This document shows, piece after piece, positions 1 through 6,976 of a stretch of 20,524 bases of DNA. The translations under genes were made by a program, and so were the position numbers. The DNA is taken from NCBI GenBank assembly GCA_027456925.1, contig DAIDTZ010000063.1, positions 1 to 20,524 on the forward strand. Reading direction: 5' to 3'. The notes beneath the pieces were generated by a model. That model ran no database searches. It saw only the letters and a program-made list of their open reading frames with translations, and had not been told where the DNA came from. The stretch comes from Nitrospirota bacterium (GTDB lineage Bacteria; Nitrospirota; UBA9217). Position 1 is the stretch's first letter; every line of letters starts with the position of its first letter.

Positions 1-226
1 GTCCGAGCAGCAGGAGCCCGATTTCCTCACCTTCGCCGACCATGATCGTGATCCTGACCGATCCGCTCCTTACAATATAGAGCGCTTCTGCGGGCATCTT
101 TTCGGCAAAAATGGTCGCATTGGGCTGAAGTTGTCGCTCCTTAAACAGCCCCACGATGAGATCCAGTTCTTCTCTGCTGCTGCCCCTGAAGAGCGCGGTC
201 TTCTGCAAAAGCTCGATATGGTCCAT
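1..226 (-). CDS. Cyclic nucleotide-binding domain protein, N-terminal part (cut by window edge)
   Basis: Only the first 75 codons are inside the window, and the gene continues past the left edge. The protein opens MDHIELLQKTALFRG and continues through a stretch matching the start of a cyclic nucleotide-binding (Crp/cNMP) beta-roll: a short helix, F at about residue 13, then AEKMPAEALYIVRSGSVRI at about 42-60, the usual 'xGexaxxlyiIxxGxvri' pattern. This domain binds cAMP or a related effector, or acts without ligand as a protein module. Whether a DNA-binding helix-turn-helix, a kinase or another domain follows cannot be seen. The ATG at 226 is supported by AGGA about 6 bases upstream. It lies 127 bases downstream of coaBC but has its own consensus promoter (280-307), so it is probably a separate transcription unit. 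Confidence 0.8.
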   Translation of the reverse strand, partial: MDHIELLQKTALFRGSSREELDLIVGLFKERQLQPNATIFAEKMPAEALYIVRSGSVRITIMVGEGEEIGLLLLG

Positions 227-279
227 TGTGATCCTGTCTCTGACGTACTTCGTTCGGAACCGCGAATCTACCAGCAAGC

Positions 280-307
280 ATTATAATAGACTAAACTCAT
301 TTGTCAA
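280..307 (-). promoter_or_regulatory. Sigma70-type promoter for the cNMP-domain gene
   Basis: Read on the minus strand, a perfect -35 TTGACA (302-307) is followed by a 16-base spacer and a perfect -10 TATAAT (280-285). Transcription would start near 273, giving a leader of about 47 bases before the ATG at 226. It sits between the coaBC stop and the cNMP-domain gene and points into the latter. Confidence 0.8.
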
Positions 308-353
308 GAGACATCGGAGCAAAGTCAGCGGCGTGACACGGGGAACTGATGGA

Positions 354-1568
354 TCAGTGAGTCTGCTGCATAAGTGCGATGGCGGCGTTTATCACGATGC
401 GGGCTACATCGGATTTCGGCATGGTGGGCAACTCAATTTTTTTTTCGGACCGATCGATGATCGTCACAGCATTGGTATCAGCGGCAAAACCCGATCCCTG
501 CCGCAGCAGATCATTCATGACGATCATGTCGAGGTTTTTGTCCCTCAATTTTTTTACTGCATTTTCTTCTGCATCGTCGGTTTCCGCGGCGAACCCCACA
601 AGGAACGGATGGTCCTTTTCTCTTCCGAGTTCCCGCAGGATATCCACCGTCCGCTCAAGCTGCAGGGACAAGGAAGCGCTCTCTTTCTTGATCTTGCGGC
701 CGGAGGACTGCAGGGGTGCAAAATCGGAAACCGCGGCGGCCATGATAACGAGGCTGCTCTGCCGCGCATGCTCTTTGACGGCGGCCTGCATGTCCTGCGC
801 AGTGACGACGAAAATCATCTTCACCCCCTGTGGCGGAGCGAGCTGGGTAGGACCCGAAATGAGTATGACATCGGCGCCCCGCTCCTTTGCCGCAACTGCA
901 AGCGCATACCCCATTTTACCCGTCGAAGCATTGCTGATGAACCGGACGGCATCAATGGGCTCCCGGGTCGGTCCGGCGGTAACCAACACGGTCCGTCCGG
1001 AAAGGTCTTTTGAAAGCAAAAGCGAAGAAAGGTCCTGGATGATCCGGTCCGTCTCCGCGAGCCTGCCCTCGCCGATCACTCCGCATGCGAGGCTGCCACA
1101 GTCGGGTTCGACGAACTTCACCCCCATCTCTGCAAGGGTTTTGATGTTCTTTCGAAGCACCCGGTTGCGATACATCCTGTCATTCATGGCGGGGGCGATG
1201 AGCAGCGGGCAATCAAGCGCCATCACGGCAGTCGTCAGGGAATCGTCGGCTATGCCCGCGGCGATCTTACCGATAATATTGGCTGTGGCGGGCGCGATCA
1301 GGGCGAGGTCCAGATTGTCGGTGATTTCGATATGCCCGATGGCGGTCTGCTCGTCGCGCCGAAACTCTTCGCACAGCACCGGCACACCGCTCAGCGTCTC
1401 GAAGGTCAGGCGGGAAACGAAGGACGTGGCGTTCCTGGTCATTGCCACGCGGACCTCGGCGCCCCGGTCCTTCAGTCTGCGCATAATCTCGACGGCCTTG
1501 TATGCGGCGATGCTGCCCGTTACACCGAGCAATATCCGTTTGCCGAACAACAGGTCACGCTGTTCCAA
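354..1568 (-). CDS. coaBC: Bifunctional phosphopantothenoylcysteine decarboxylase / phosphopantothenate-cysteine ligase
   Basis: Catalyses two successive steps of coenzyme A synthesis: ligation of cysteine to 4'-phosphopantothenate, then FMN-dependent decarboxylation to 4'-phosphopantetheine. The N-terminal CoaC half shows GVTGSIAAYK (15-24), the active-site His in GHIEI (H79), PATAN (93-97), PAMN (126-129) and the ACGxxGxGR Cys motif (C162). The C-terminal CoaB half shows TAGPTREPIDAVRFISN (197-213), STGKMG, SGPT, KIKK (292-295) and GFAAETDD (325-332). Length is 404 aa, normal for the family. I chose the TTG at 1568: it has GAGGAG 7 bases upstream, lies 4 bases after the rpoZ stop and gives the usual N-terminus. 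The frame stays open to 1736, but that extension overlaps rpoZ and is arginine/lysine-rich shadow sequence. It is the last gene of the yicC-remA-gmk-rpoZ-coaBC block and ends in TGA. Confidence 0.96.
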   Translation of the reverse strand: MEQRDLLFGKRILLGVTGSIAAYKAVEIMRRLKDRGAEVRVAMTRNATSFVSRLTFETLSGVPVLCEEFRRDEQTAIGHIEITDNLDLALIAPATANIIGKIAAGIADDSLTTAVMALDCPLLIAPAMNDRMYRNRVLRKNIKTLAEMGVKFVEPDCGSLACGVIGEGRLAETDRIIQDLSSLLLSKDLSGRTVLVTAGPTREPIDAVRFISNASTGKMGYALAVAAKERGADVILISGPTQLAPPQGVKMIFVVTAQDMQAAVKEHARQSSLVIMAAAVSDFAPLQSSGRKIKKESASLSLQLERTVDILRELGREKDHPFLVGFAAETDDAEENAVKKLRDKNLDMIVMNDLLRQGSGFAADTNAVTIIDRSEKKIELPTMPKSDVARIVINAAIALMQQTH

Positions 1569-1572
1569 CCGT

Positions 1573-2001
1573 CTACTCCTCGGGCGCTTCGTCAGCCTCT
1601 TCGGGTCCGTCGGCAGCCTCTTCCTCATCCGCATCCCCTTCGGCCGGCTCACCGACTTCCTCTTCCTGCGTCTCCGAAAGATACGCGCTGAGCTCTTTGC
1701 GGATTTCTTCTTCCTTGGCCGAGAGCTGTTCTTCAAGCTTCGCCCGTTCTTCCTGCTTGCGGAACTCTTCCTTTGCTTTTATCGCTTCTTCGCCCACCAG
1801 GATCTTGAAACTGTGGGCCACGGCTTCTTCGAGGGCGACAGTCGCGTCCTTGATGGACCGCGAATTTACCTGCGGCACGGCGCCGGCGGTCAGTTGCCGG
1901 ACCCGCTGCGATGCGATGTGCACGAGACGGAATTTCGTGTCGGCAATTTTGTCGTTCATCTCGATGGGAAGTGAAATCAGGTCTTGAGCTATTTTTTGCA
2001 T
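1573..2001 (-). CDS. rpoZ: DNA-directed RNA polymerase omega subunit with long acidic tail
   Basis: Small RNA polymerase subunit that helps fold and assemble beta-prime. The N-terminal part carries the omega fold: SLPIEMNDKIADTKFRLV, then ASQRVRQL, and a KDATVALEEA helix. Its position between gmk and coaBC is classic for rpoZ. The protein is about 142 aa, clearly longer than the E. coli omega (91 aa). The extra length is a charged helix rich in K/E (about 75-107) and a terminal tail from about 108 that is very rich in Glu and Asp with no basic residues. The start is taken as the second of two in-frame ATGs (2001), because AGGAG then lies 7 bases upstream; with the ATG at 2007 it would almost touch the start codon. 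The stop is TAG, with the coaBC ribosome site overlapping the end of the gene. Confidence 0.92.
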   Translation of the reverse strand: MQKIAQDLISLPIEMNDKIADTKFRLVHIASQRVRQLTAGAVPQVNSRSIKDATVALEEAVAHSFKILVGEEAIKAKEEFRKQEERAKLEEQLSAKEEEIRKELSAYLSETQEEEVGEPAEGDADEEEAADGPEEADEAPEE

Positions 2002-2049
2002 TGGCATTCTCCTCTATTCTTGTATTGTATCAGATTAGTTCGAGATCGG

Positions 2050-2658
2050 TCAGATCAACTTTTCAATCCATTGCGTATCCGCCAGCCGGGTCCGGCATCG
2101 CTCCGCCATGACGATTGACCGGAGCTCGGCCAGGGCCCGGTCAAAGTCACGGTTGACGACAATGTAGTCGTACAGGGCGTAGTCCCTTATCTCTTCGCGC
2201 GCCCGGCGCATCCGTTTTCTGATCTCGTCTTCGTGGTCGGACTTCCGGTTCCGGAGCCGCTCCTCCAGAATATCGAGCGATGGCGGCATAATAAAGATGA
2301 ACACCGCTGTATCGTATTTCGACTTGATCTGCTTGGCGCCCTGCGTATCGATATCGAGAATAACGTCGATGCCTTTCGCGATCATATCGTCCAGGACCCG
2401 CCGCGACGTGCCGTAGAGGTTGGAATGCACTTCCGCCCATTCGGCAAAATCCCCGGCTTTGATCATCTCCTGAAAGCGCTCCGGGCTGACAAAATAATAA
2501 TCTCGGCCGTCGGTTTCACCGGGCCTCGGCTTGCGCGTAGCGTAGGAGATGGAGTGCGTGAGTCCTTCCAGGGAATCGGTGATCGCCCTGCATAGACTCG
2601 TCTTCCCGGCGCCGGAAGGCGCGGAAACAACGAACAGCAGTCCCCGTGTCTTGTTCAC
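2050..2658 (-). CDS. gmk: Guanylate kinase
   Basis: Phosphorylates GMP (and dGMP) to GDP with ATP, an essential cytoplasmic step of purine nucleotide synthesis. The P-loop SAPSGAGKTS is at 12-21. The GMP-binding region follows with SISYATRKPRPGETDGRDYYFVS (split here as SISYATRKPRPGE at 37-49 and TDGRDYYFVS at 50-59). ILDIDTQGAKQIK (101-113) is the family's 'DIDxQGA' motif, and the lid is seen in RLRNRKSDHEDEI. At 202 aa it is standard length. It starts with GTG, whose bases overlap the remA stop (GTGA), with AGAGGTGA a few bases upstream, so translation is likely coupled to remA. It ends with TGA, 48 bases before rpoZ. Confidence 0.96.
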   Translation of the reverse strand: MNKTRGLLFVVSAPSGAGKTSLCRAITDSLEGLTHSISYATRKPRPGETDGRDYYFVSPERFQEMIKAGDFAEWAEVHSNLYGTSRRVLDDMIAKGIDVILDIDTQGAKQIKSKYDTAVFIFIMPPSLDILEERLRNRKSDHEDEIRKRMRRAREEIRDYALYDYIVVNRDFDRALAELRSIVMAERCRTRLADTQWIEKLI

Positions 2659-2906
2659 TGTTCACCTCTGCCCGTGAATCTCTGCATAAGCGTTTCAACC
2701 TGCACCGCAGAGAGGATGACATGATCACTGTCGGTAATAATAATGGCCCGGGTTTTCCTTCCCTGGGTGGCGTCAACGAGCATCTTGCGTTCCTTTGCCT
2801 CTTCCTTGAGACGGCGCATCGGGGCTGAGTAGGGGGAGAGGACCGCAACGACCTTCGTCGCCATCACCATGTTGCCGTATCCGATATTGACCAGGTTGTT
2901 TACCAT
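2655..2906 (-). CDS. remA: RemA-like DNA-binding regulator (DUF370)
   Basis: 83-aa protein of the DUF370/RemA (YlzA) family. In Bacillus, RemA is a DNA-binding activator of biofilm matrix genes that assembles into rings. The family signature is plain: NIGYGNMV (7-14), AVLSPYSAPMRRL (21-33), MLVDATQGRKTRAIII (42-57) and TDSDHVILSAVQVETL (58-73). The basic GRKTR segment (49-53) and P29 fall where Bacillus work placed functionally important residues. I chose the ATG at 2906: it gives the family's usual 'xxxNIGxGN' beginning and lies 4 bases after the yicC stop. The open frame extends to 2963, but that would overlap yicC. No clear ribosome site precedes 2906, so translation is probably coupled to yicC. 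The 3' end overlaps gmk by 4 bases. Its target genes in a Gram-negative background are unknown. Confidence 0.9.
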   Translation of the reverse strand: MVNNLVNIGYGNMVMATKVVAVLSPYSAPMRRLKEEAKERKMLVDATQGRKTRAIIITDSDHVILSAVQVETLMQRFTGRGEQ

Positions 2907-2910
2907 GCCG

Positions 2911-3792
2911 TTATTCAATGTTCTGAGCCTGTTCTCGAATTTTTTCCAACTCCGCCTTGGCATTCACGACATCCATGGCGATTTCCGCATCCATTGCCTT
3001 GGAAGCGATGGTATTTACTTCGCGTCCCATTTCCTGAAGCAAAAAATCGAGTTTCCTGCCCACGGCCTCGCCCGCCGCATCGCCCAGGAGCGACCGGAAT
3101 TGCCTCAGGTGGCTTTTCAGCCGGGTCAGCTCTTCCGTCACATCCGTGCGCTCGGCCAGGATCGCAATTTCCTGGGCCAGTCTCGCGGGATCAGGCTGCT
3201 CCGTCAGGAGCTTGTTCAGGGTCTCCGACATCCGCTTTCTGGCATATTCGACCGTGGCAGGGGACTTTGTCTGAATTGCGCTGATCAGCCGGTCGATGAT
3301 TTCGAGACGCTCCAGGATGTCCCGGGCCAACGCAGAGCCCTCCTCGGTGCGCATCTTGTTCAACTCCTCGAGGGCCTGCGCAAGACCTTTCGACAGGACG
3401 TTCCACTGTGCATCGGCATCCTCTTGTTCTTCAGTCACGGATATGATGTCTTGAAAACCAACGATCATTGAAAGTTCCACTTCTCCGCTCAAGCCGAAGC
3501 GGGACTTGAGGTCATTCAGAGCGCTGATATAGCGTTCCGCCAGCGGCTCATTTACGACAAGCTTCCCGTTTCTTGCATGTTCGCCGTTTCGAGTAATGAA
3601 AACGTCAAAGCGGCCGCGGGAAAAGTGCTCCTGCACGCTCTTTTTTATGCGCGCTTCCATTGCAGCAAGGTTCCGGGGCGACTTCACCTGAACATCGAGG
3701 TAGCGGTTATTGAGTGAACGGACCTCTATGACAAAGTGGACTGATGCTTCATCCACTTCCTTTCTTCCGTATCCAGTCATGCTGCGTATCAT
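2911..3792 (-). CDS. yicC: YicC/YloC family endoribonuclease
   Basis: About 293 aa, the standard length for YicC-like proteins. It begins MIRSMTGYGR, the hallmark start of the family (YicC N-terminal domain), continues with VRSLNNRYLDVQVKSPR, and ends with the DUF1732 C-terminal domain: RLKSHLRQFRSLL, GRKLDFLLQEMGREVNTI and SKAMDAEI. E. coli YicC has been linked to RNA degradation and B. subtilis YloC to endoribonuclease activity, so a role in RNA turnover is likely. The ATG at 3792 is preferred over GTG at 3801 because it gives the family start and has GGGTGA about 5 bases upstream. It heads the tight yicC-remA-gmk-rpoZ-coaBC block, the gene order also seen in Bacillus (yloC-remA-gmk-rpoZ-coaBC). 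Confidence 0.93.
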   Translation of the reverse strand: MIRSMTGYGRKEVDEASVHFVIEVRSLNNRYLDVQVKSPRNLAAMEARIKKSVQEHFSRGRFDVFITRNGEHARNGKLVVNEPLAERYISALNDLKSRFGLSGEVELSMIVGFQDIISVTEEQEDADAQWNVLSKGLAQALEELNKMRTEEGSALARDILERLEIIDRLISAIQTKSPATVEYARKRMSETLNKLLTEQPDPARLAQEIAILAERTDVTEELTRLKSHLRQFRSLLGDAAGEAVGRKLDFLLQEMGREVNTIASKAMDAEIAMDVVNAKAELEKIREQAQNIE

Positions 3793-3845
3793 GCAAGTCA
3801 CCCATCACCCGTCGCTGCCTGCCTCAGACACAAACGGGCTTCGTC

Positions 3846-4241
3846 TTAAAATTTGCGCGAGTAATCCGCCTCGATGATTGGCGCAAAATGGTACGTTCTT
3901 GTCGTGTACGGAGGGTACACATCAAAAAAGAAATGTACGGTCACGTCCCACTTCGCGCTGATTTTCATCATGTGGGTGTCCTCGTTCCGGGTCAGCACGA
4001 TATCTTCCTGCCCGATAGGAAGGTCCAGTTCTTTCGCCTTCTGCACCAGATTAGCCAGGATTTCATTGTCCTTGAGAGTTTGCGCCAGTTCCGCCTTAAC
4101 CGACATTTCATCCTTCATGCGCTCGGAATCGATGTACATGGGCACCAGTTTAATGCCGATATGGACGACAATAAACAAGACCAGGAGCCAAAACAACACT
4201 TTAAAACTGACCATGCCTCGTTCCGTTGAGAGATTTGACAT
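3846..4241 (-). CDS. Small membrane-anchored protein next to lepB (DUF4845-like)
   Basis: 131-aa protein with one N-terminal membrane segment (about residues 12-34, FKVLFWLLVLFIVVHIGI core) and a soluble C-terminal part that is probably outside the cytoplasm. I do not recognise a catalytic motif. Size, topology and position directly after lepB resemble the DUF4845 proteins found beside lepB in Proteobacteria, but I can only suggest this. The C-terminal half (VYPPYTTRTYHFAPIIEADY) is rich in aromatic residues and looks like beta strands. I chose the ATG at 4241, which has GGAAGGGAG 7 bases upstream; the frame could start slightly earlier at 4259. It lies 22 bases after lepB and 53 bases before yicC, so it is probably co-transcribed with both. 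Confidence 0.75.
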   Translation of the reverse strand: MSNLSTERGMVSFKVLFWLLVLFIVVHIGIKLVPMYIDSERMKDEMSVKAELAQTLKDNEILANLVQKAKELDLPIGQEDIVLTRNEDTHMMKISAKWDVTVHFFFDVYPPYTTRTYHFAPIIEADYSRKF

Positions 4242-4263
4242 CGTAATGCTCCCTTCCAATTAA

Positions 4264-4968
4264 TTACCGTATCAGTCTTCCGATCCGTTCCCACCGCACC
4301 CAGTTATCGGGCCCGTCCCAGGACCAGTAGATGATGAAGGCCCTGCCGAGAATCTTGTTTTCCTTCACGAACCCCCAGAACCGGCTATCCTGGCTGTTGT
4401 CGCGGTTATCACCCATCACGAAAACCGAATTCTCGGGCACAAGCCAAGGGCCGTCGTTTTTGCCGGACTGATCGACAAGATACTGCATAATGTGCGAAAC
4501 CGTTCCCAGTTGCTCTTCGTAGAACATCGGTTTACCGAACGACGGCCCCTCCTCCAAGCTTTTATCATGAGGGCCGCTAATCGGTTTTATCTGAACAGCC
4601 TGATCGTTGATGAATAATTTTCCATCGATTATCTGTATTTTATCGCCCGGCAGACCGACGACCCGCTTGATAAAATTCTTGCTCTCATTCTCCGGGTATT
4701 TGAAGACAATGACATCACCGCGTTTCGGTTCCTTCCAGGTAAAAAGCCTCGTATCGGTGAAGGGAATTCTCGGTCCGTAAATGAATTTATTTACAAGCAG
4801 ATGGTCGCCTATGGTCAGCGTGGGGATCATGGAACCCGACGGTATCTTGAAAGCCTCGACAACGAATTGCCTGATGAACAAAGCCACGACTGCAGCGATA
4901 AGAAAGGGCTCCACCCATTCTTTGTAAAACGTCTTTGTCTTTTCTTTTTCCAACTCAGCTTCAGACAT
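4264..4968 (-). CDS. lepB: Signal peptidase I
   Basis: Membrane serine protease that removes signal peptides from exported proteins. After a charged N-terminus there is one transmembrane helix (about 20-38, EPFLIAAVVALFIRQFVV). The catalytic Ser motif KIPSGSMIPTL follows, with the nucleophile at S46, then GDHLLVNK. The general-base Lys is K101 in FIKRVVGLPGDKI, and the structural box is VFVMGDNRDNSQDSR. All boxes B to E are present. Length is 234 aa with a single N-terminal membrane helix, shorter than the E. coli enzyme. The ATG at 4968 has AGGAGG 5 bases upstream. It follows lepA by 87 bases, and lepA-lepB is a common bacterial order. Confidence 0.95.
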   Translation of the reverse strand: MSEAELEKEKTKTFYKEWVEPFLIAAVVALFIRQFVVEAFKIPSGSMIPTLTIGDHLLVNKFIYGPRIPFTDTRLFTWKEPKRGDVIVFKYPENESKNFIKRVVGLPGDKIQIIDGKLFINDQAVQIKPISGPHDKSLEEGPSFGKPMFYEEQLGTVSHIMQYLVDQSGKNDGPWLVPENSVFVMGDNRDNSQDSRFWGFVKENKILGRAFIIYWSWDGPDNWVRWERIGRLIR

Positions 4969-5009
4969 CCTGCCTCCTGGACGGATTCGTTCAGCAACCC
5001 GTCATTATG

Positions 5010-5026
5010 AATTTCAGACTGAAATT
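5010..5026. repeat. Perfect 17-base inverted repeat between lepA and lepB
   Basis: AATTTCAGACTGAAATT is a perfect 8-base inverted repeat around one central base, in the 87-base gap between the lepA stop and the lepB start. On the lepB strand it overlaps a weak promoter-like pair (TTGAAA at 5026-5031 and an AT-rich ATAATG/TAATGA near 5002-5008). Size and symmetry are what a dimeric repressor site would show. No U-run follows it, so it is a poor terminator candidate. Function is not known. Confidence 0.5.
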
Positions 5027-5055
5027 TTCAATGTAAAACCTGCACGTTACGAAAA

Positions 5056-6867
5056 TCACTCCCCGACTTTGAGAACCGCCAGGAACGCCTCCTGCGGGAG
5101 TTCCACGCTCCCGACCTGTTTCATTTTCTTTTTTACTTCTTTTTGTTTTTCGAGAAGTTTGCGCTTTCTCGTGATATCGCCGCCGTAGCACTTGGCAGTC
5201 ACATCTTTGCGCAGTGCCTTCACGGTCTCGCGCGCGATGATCTTGGCGCCGATAGCCGCCTGGATGACAACCTCGTAGAGCTGACGCGGGATCACCTCCT
5301 TAAGCTTCTCGGCGAGTTGCCTGCCCCGGATCGCGGCCTTGTCCCGGTGAGTAATGAGTGAGAGCGCATCAACCGGTTCGCCGTTCAGGAGCATGTCGAG
5401 TTTCACGAGATCAGACTCAACATAACCCGAGAGTTCATAGTCGAGCGAGGCGTATCCCTTCGTCAGCGATTTCAGCCTGTCGTAAAAATCCATCACGATC
5501 TCATTCAGGGGAAGTTCGTAGCTGATGAGCACCCGGTCCTTGGTGATATAAGTGATCTCTTTCTGAACACCCCGTCGGTCCTGGCACAGGGCGATGAGCG
5601 AACCCACGTATTGCTCGGGCGTAATGAGGGAAGCCATGATCATGGGCTCCTCGATCCGCTGGACATCCTGGATCCCCGGCAGTTTGGCCGGGTTATCGAC
5701 CATGACGGTTTCTCCGCTGTTCTTCGTCACCCGGTAGACCACGGTCGGCGCCGTGGGAATAAGATCGAGCTTGAATTCCCGTTCAAGCCGTTCCTTGATA
5801 ATGTCCATGTGCAAAAGGCCCAGGAACCCGCACCGGAACCCGAACCCGAGGGCCAGCGAGGTTTCCGGCTCGTAGGTGAAGGACGAGTCGTTCAACCGCA
5901 ATTTCTCCAAAGCGTCGCGCAAATCCGCATAGTCTTCGCTGATTACCGGGTAGATGCCGGCAAAGACCATGGGTTTCACGTCTTTATACCCTGGGAGCGG
6001 TCCATCAGCCGTGCGGTCGGCATCCATGACCGTATCGCCGATCTTGGCATCCGAAACCTTTTTGATGCCGGCGATGATGCACCCTACATCGCCCTGCGAA
6101 AGCTCCGGGGTCGGTTGCATCTTGGGAGTAAAGACCCCGACGGACTGAACTTCATAGACGGATGAATTCGAGTAGAGTTTGATCTTCTGTTTCGGTCGCA
6201 CCGTTCCGTCGACCACGCGGACGAGGATAACTACGCCCTGATAGGTATCGTACCAGGAATCGAACAACAGCGCCCGGAGCGGCGCATCAGGGTCACCGGC
6301 AGGCGACGGAATATTTTTGACAACCGATTCAAGGATCTCTTTTGTTCCGATCCCCGCCTTGGCGCTGGCCGGAATGGCGCCCGATGCATCGAGCCCGACG
6401 ATATCCTCGATCTGGTGCTTGACTTCTTCTACGTTCGCGCTCGGCAAATCGATCTTGTTGATGACCGGTATCATCTCCAGATTATGATCGATCGCAAGAT
6501 AGGCATTGGCCAGCGTCTGGGCCTCAACGCCCTGCGATGCGTCCACCACGAGGAGCGCGCCCTCGCAAGCAGCCATACTGCGGGACACTTCGTAGGTGAA
6601 GTCCACATGTCACGGCGTATCGATCAGGTTCAGGATATAGTCCTTGCCGTCTGAAGCCTTATAATGGAGGCGAACGGCATGGGCCTTGATGGTGATGCCC
6701 CGCTCTCGTTCCAGGTCCATATCGTCAAGCACCTGGTCGCTGCCTGCAGCGGCCATTTCCCGGTCCGAAAGAGCGCCGGTATATTCGAGAATCCGGTCGG
6801 CGAGAGTAGATTTGCCGTGGTCAATATGTGCGATGATGCAGAAATTCCTGATATTCGTACTTGCCAT
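5056..6867 (-). pseudogene. lepA: Elongation factor 4 (LepA GTPase), interrupted by one in-frame TGA
   Basis: LepA/EF4 is a ribosome-bound translational GTPase related to EF-G. The whole reading frame from ATG 6867 (GTAAGGAACT just upstream) to 5056 is 603 codons, as in the intact family, but codon 86 (6610-6612) is TGA. The upstream piece (6610-6867) has G1 AHIDHGKST (13-21) and G2 RGITI (56-60), and ends LIDTP. The downstream piece, open from GTG 6606, resumes HVDFTYEVSRSM and has G4 NKID (137-140), the FGFRCGFLGLLHM core and the LepA C-terminal domain (KRKLLEKQKEVKKKM). The stop therefore falls on the invariant glycine of the G3 box DTPGH, a GGA-to-TGA change. Neither piece alone would be a working GTPase. 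There is no frameshift or other damage, so sequencing error is as likely as a real mutation. The gene lies between the ROK kinase and lepB. Confidence 0.93.
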
Positions 6868-6976
6868 AGTTCCTTACAGATAAAAAAAATCGACGAAACA
6901 ATAATTTGGAAGATCGGAGCAACAGTTCGTCCTTACAGCTCCAAGGTGCTTCTCGCCCTCGTCATTGATTCATCAT

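Noticed and set aside
1569..1736. Upstream extension of the coaBC frame with an Arg/Lys-rich 56-residue leader
   Set aside because: It overlaps rpoZ on the same strand, and the basic composition is the other-frame image of the acidic rpoZ tail. The TTG at 1568 has a good ribosome site and gives the family N-terminus.
379..1974. Long plus-strand open frame opposite coaBC and rpoZ
   Set aside because: Antisense shadow of two well-recognised genes; the translation is Ser/Arg-rich with no family resemblance.
2002..2049. Separate rpoZ promoter (TACAAT -10) in the gmk-rpoZ gap
   Set aside because: A -10-like TACAAT is visible, but no acceptable -35 sits 16-18 bases upstream; co-transcription with gmk is simpler.
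6610..6612. UGA recoded as glycine (genetic code 25) or as selenocysteine
   Set aside because: Several genes here use TGA as a normal terminator at the expected length, and the family residue is Gly, not Cys/Sec, so neither recoding fits.
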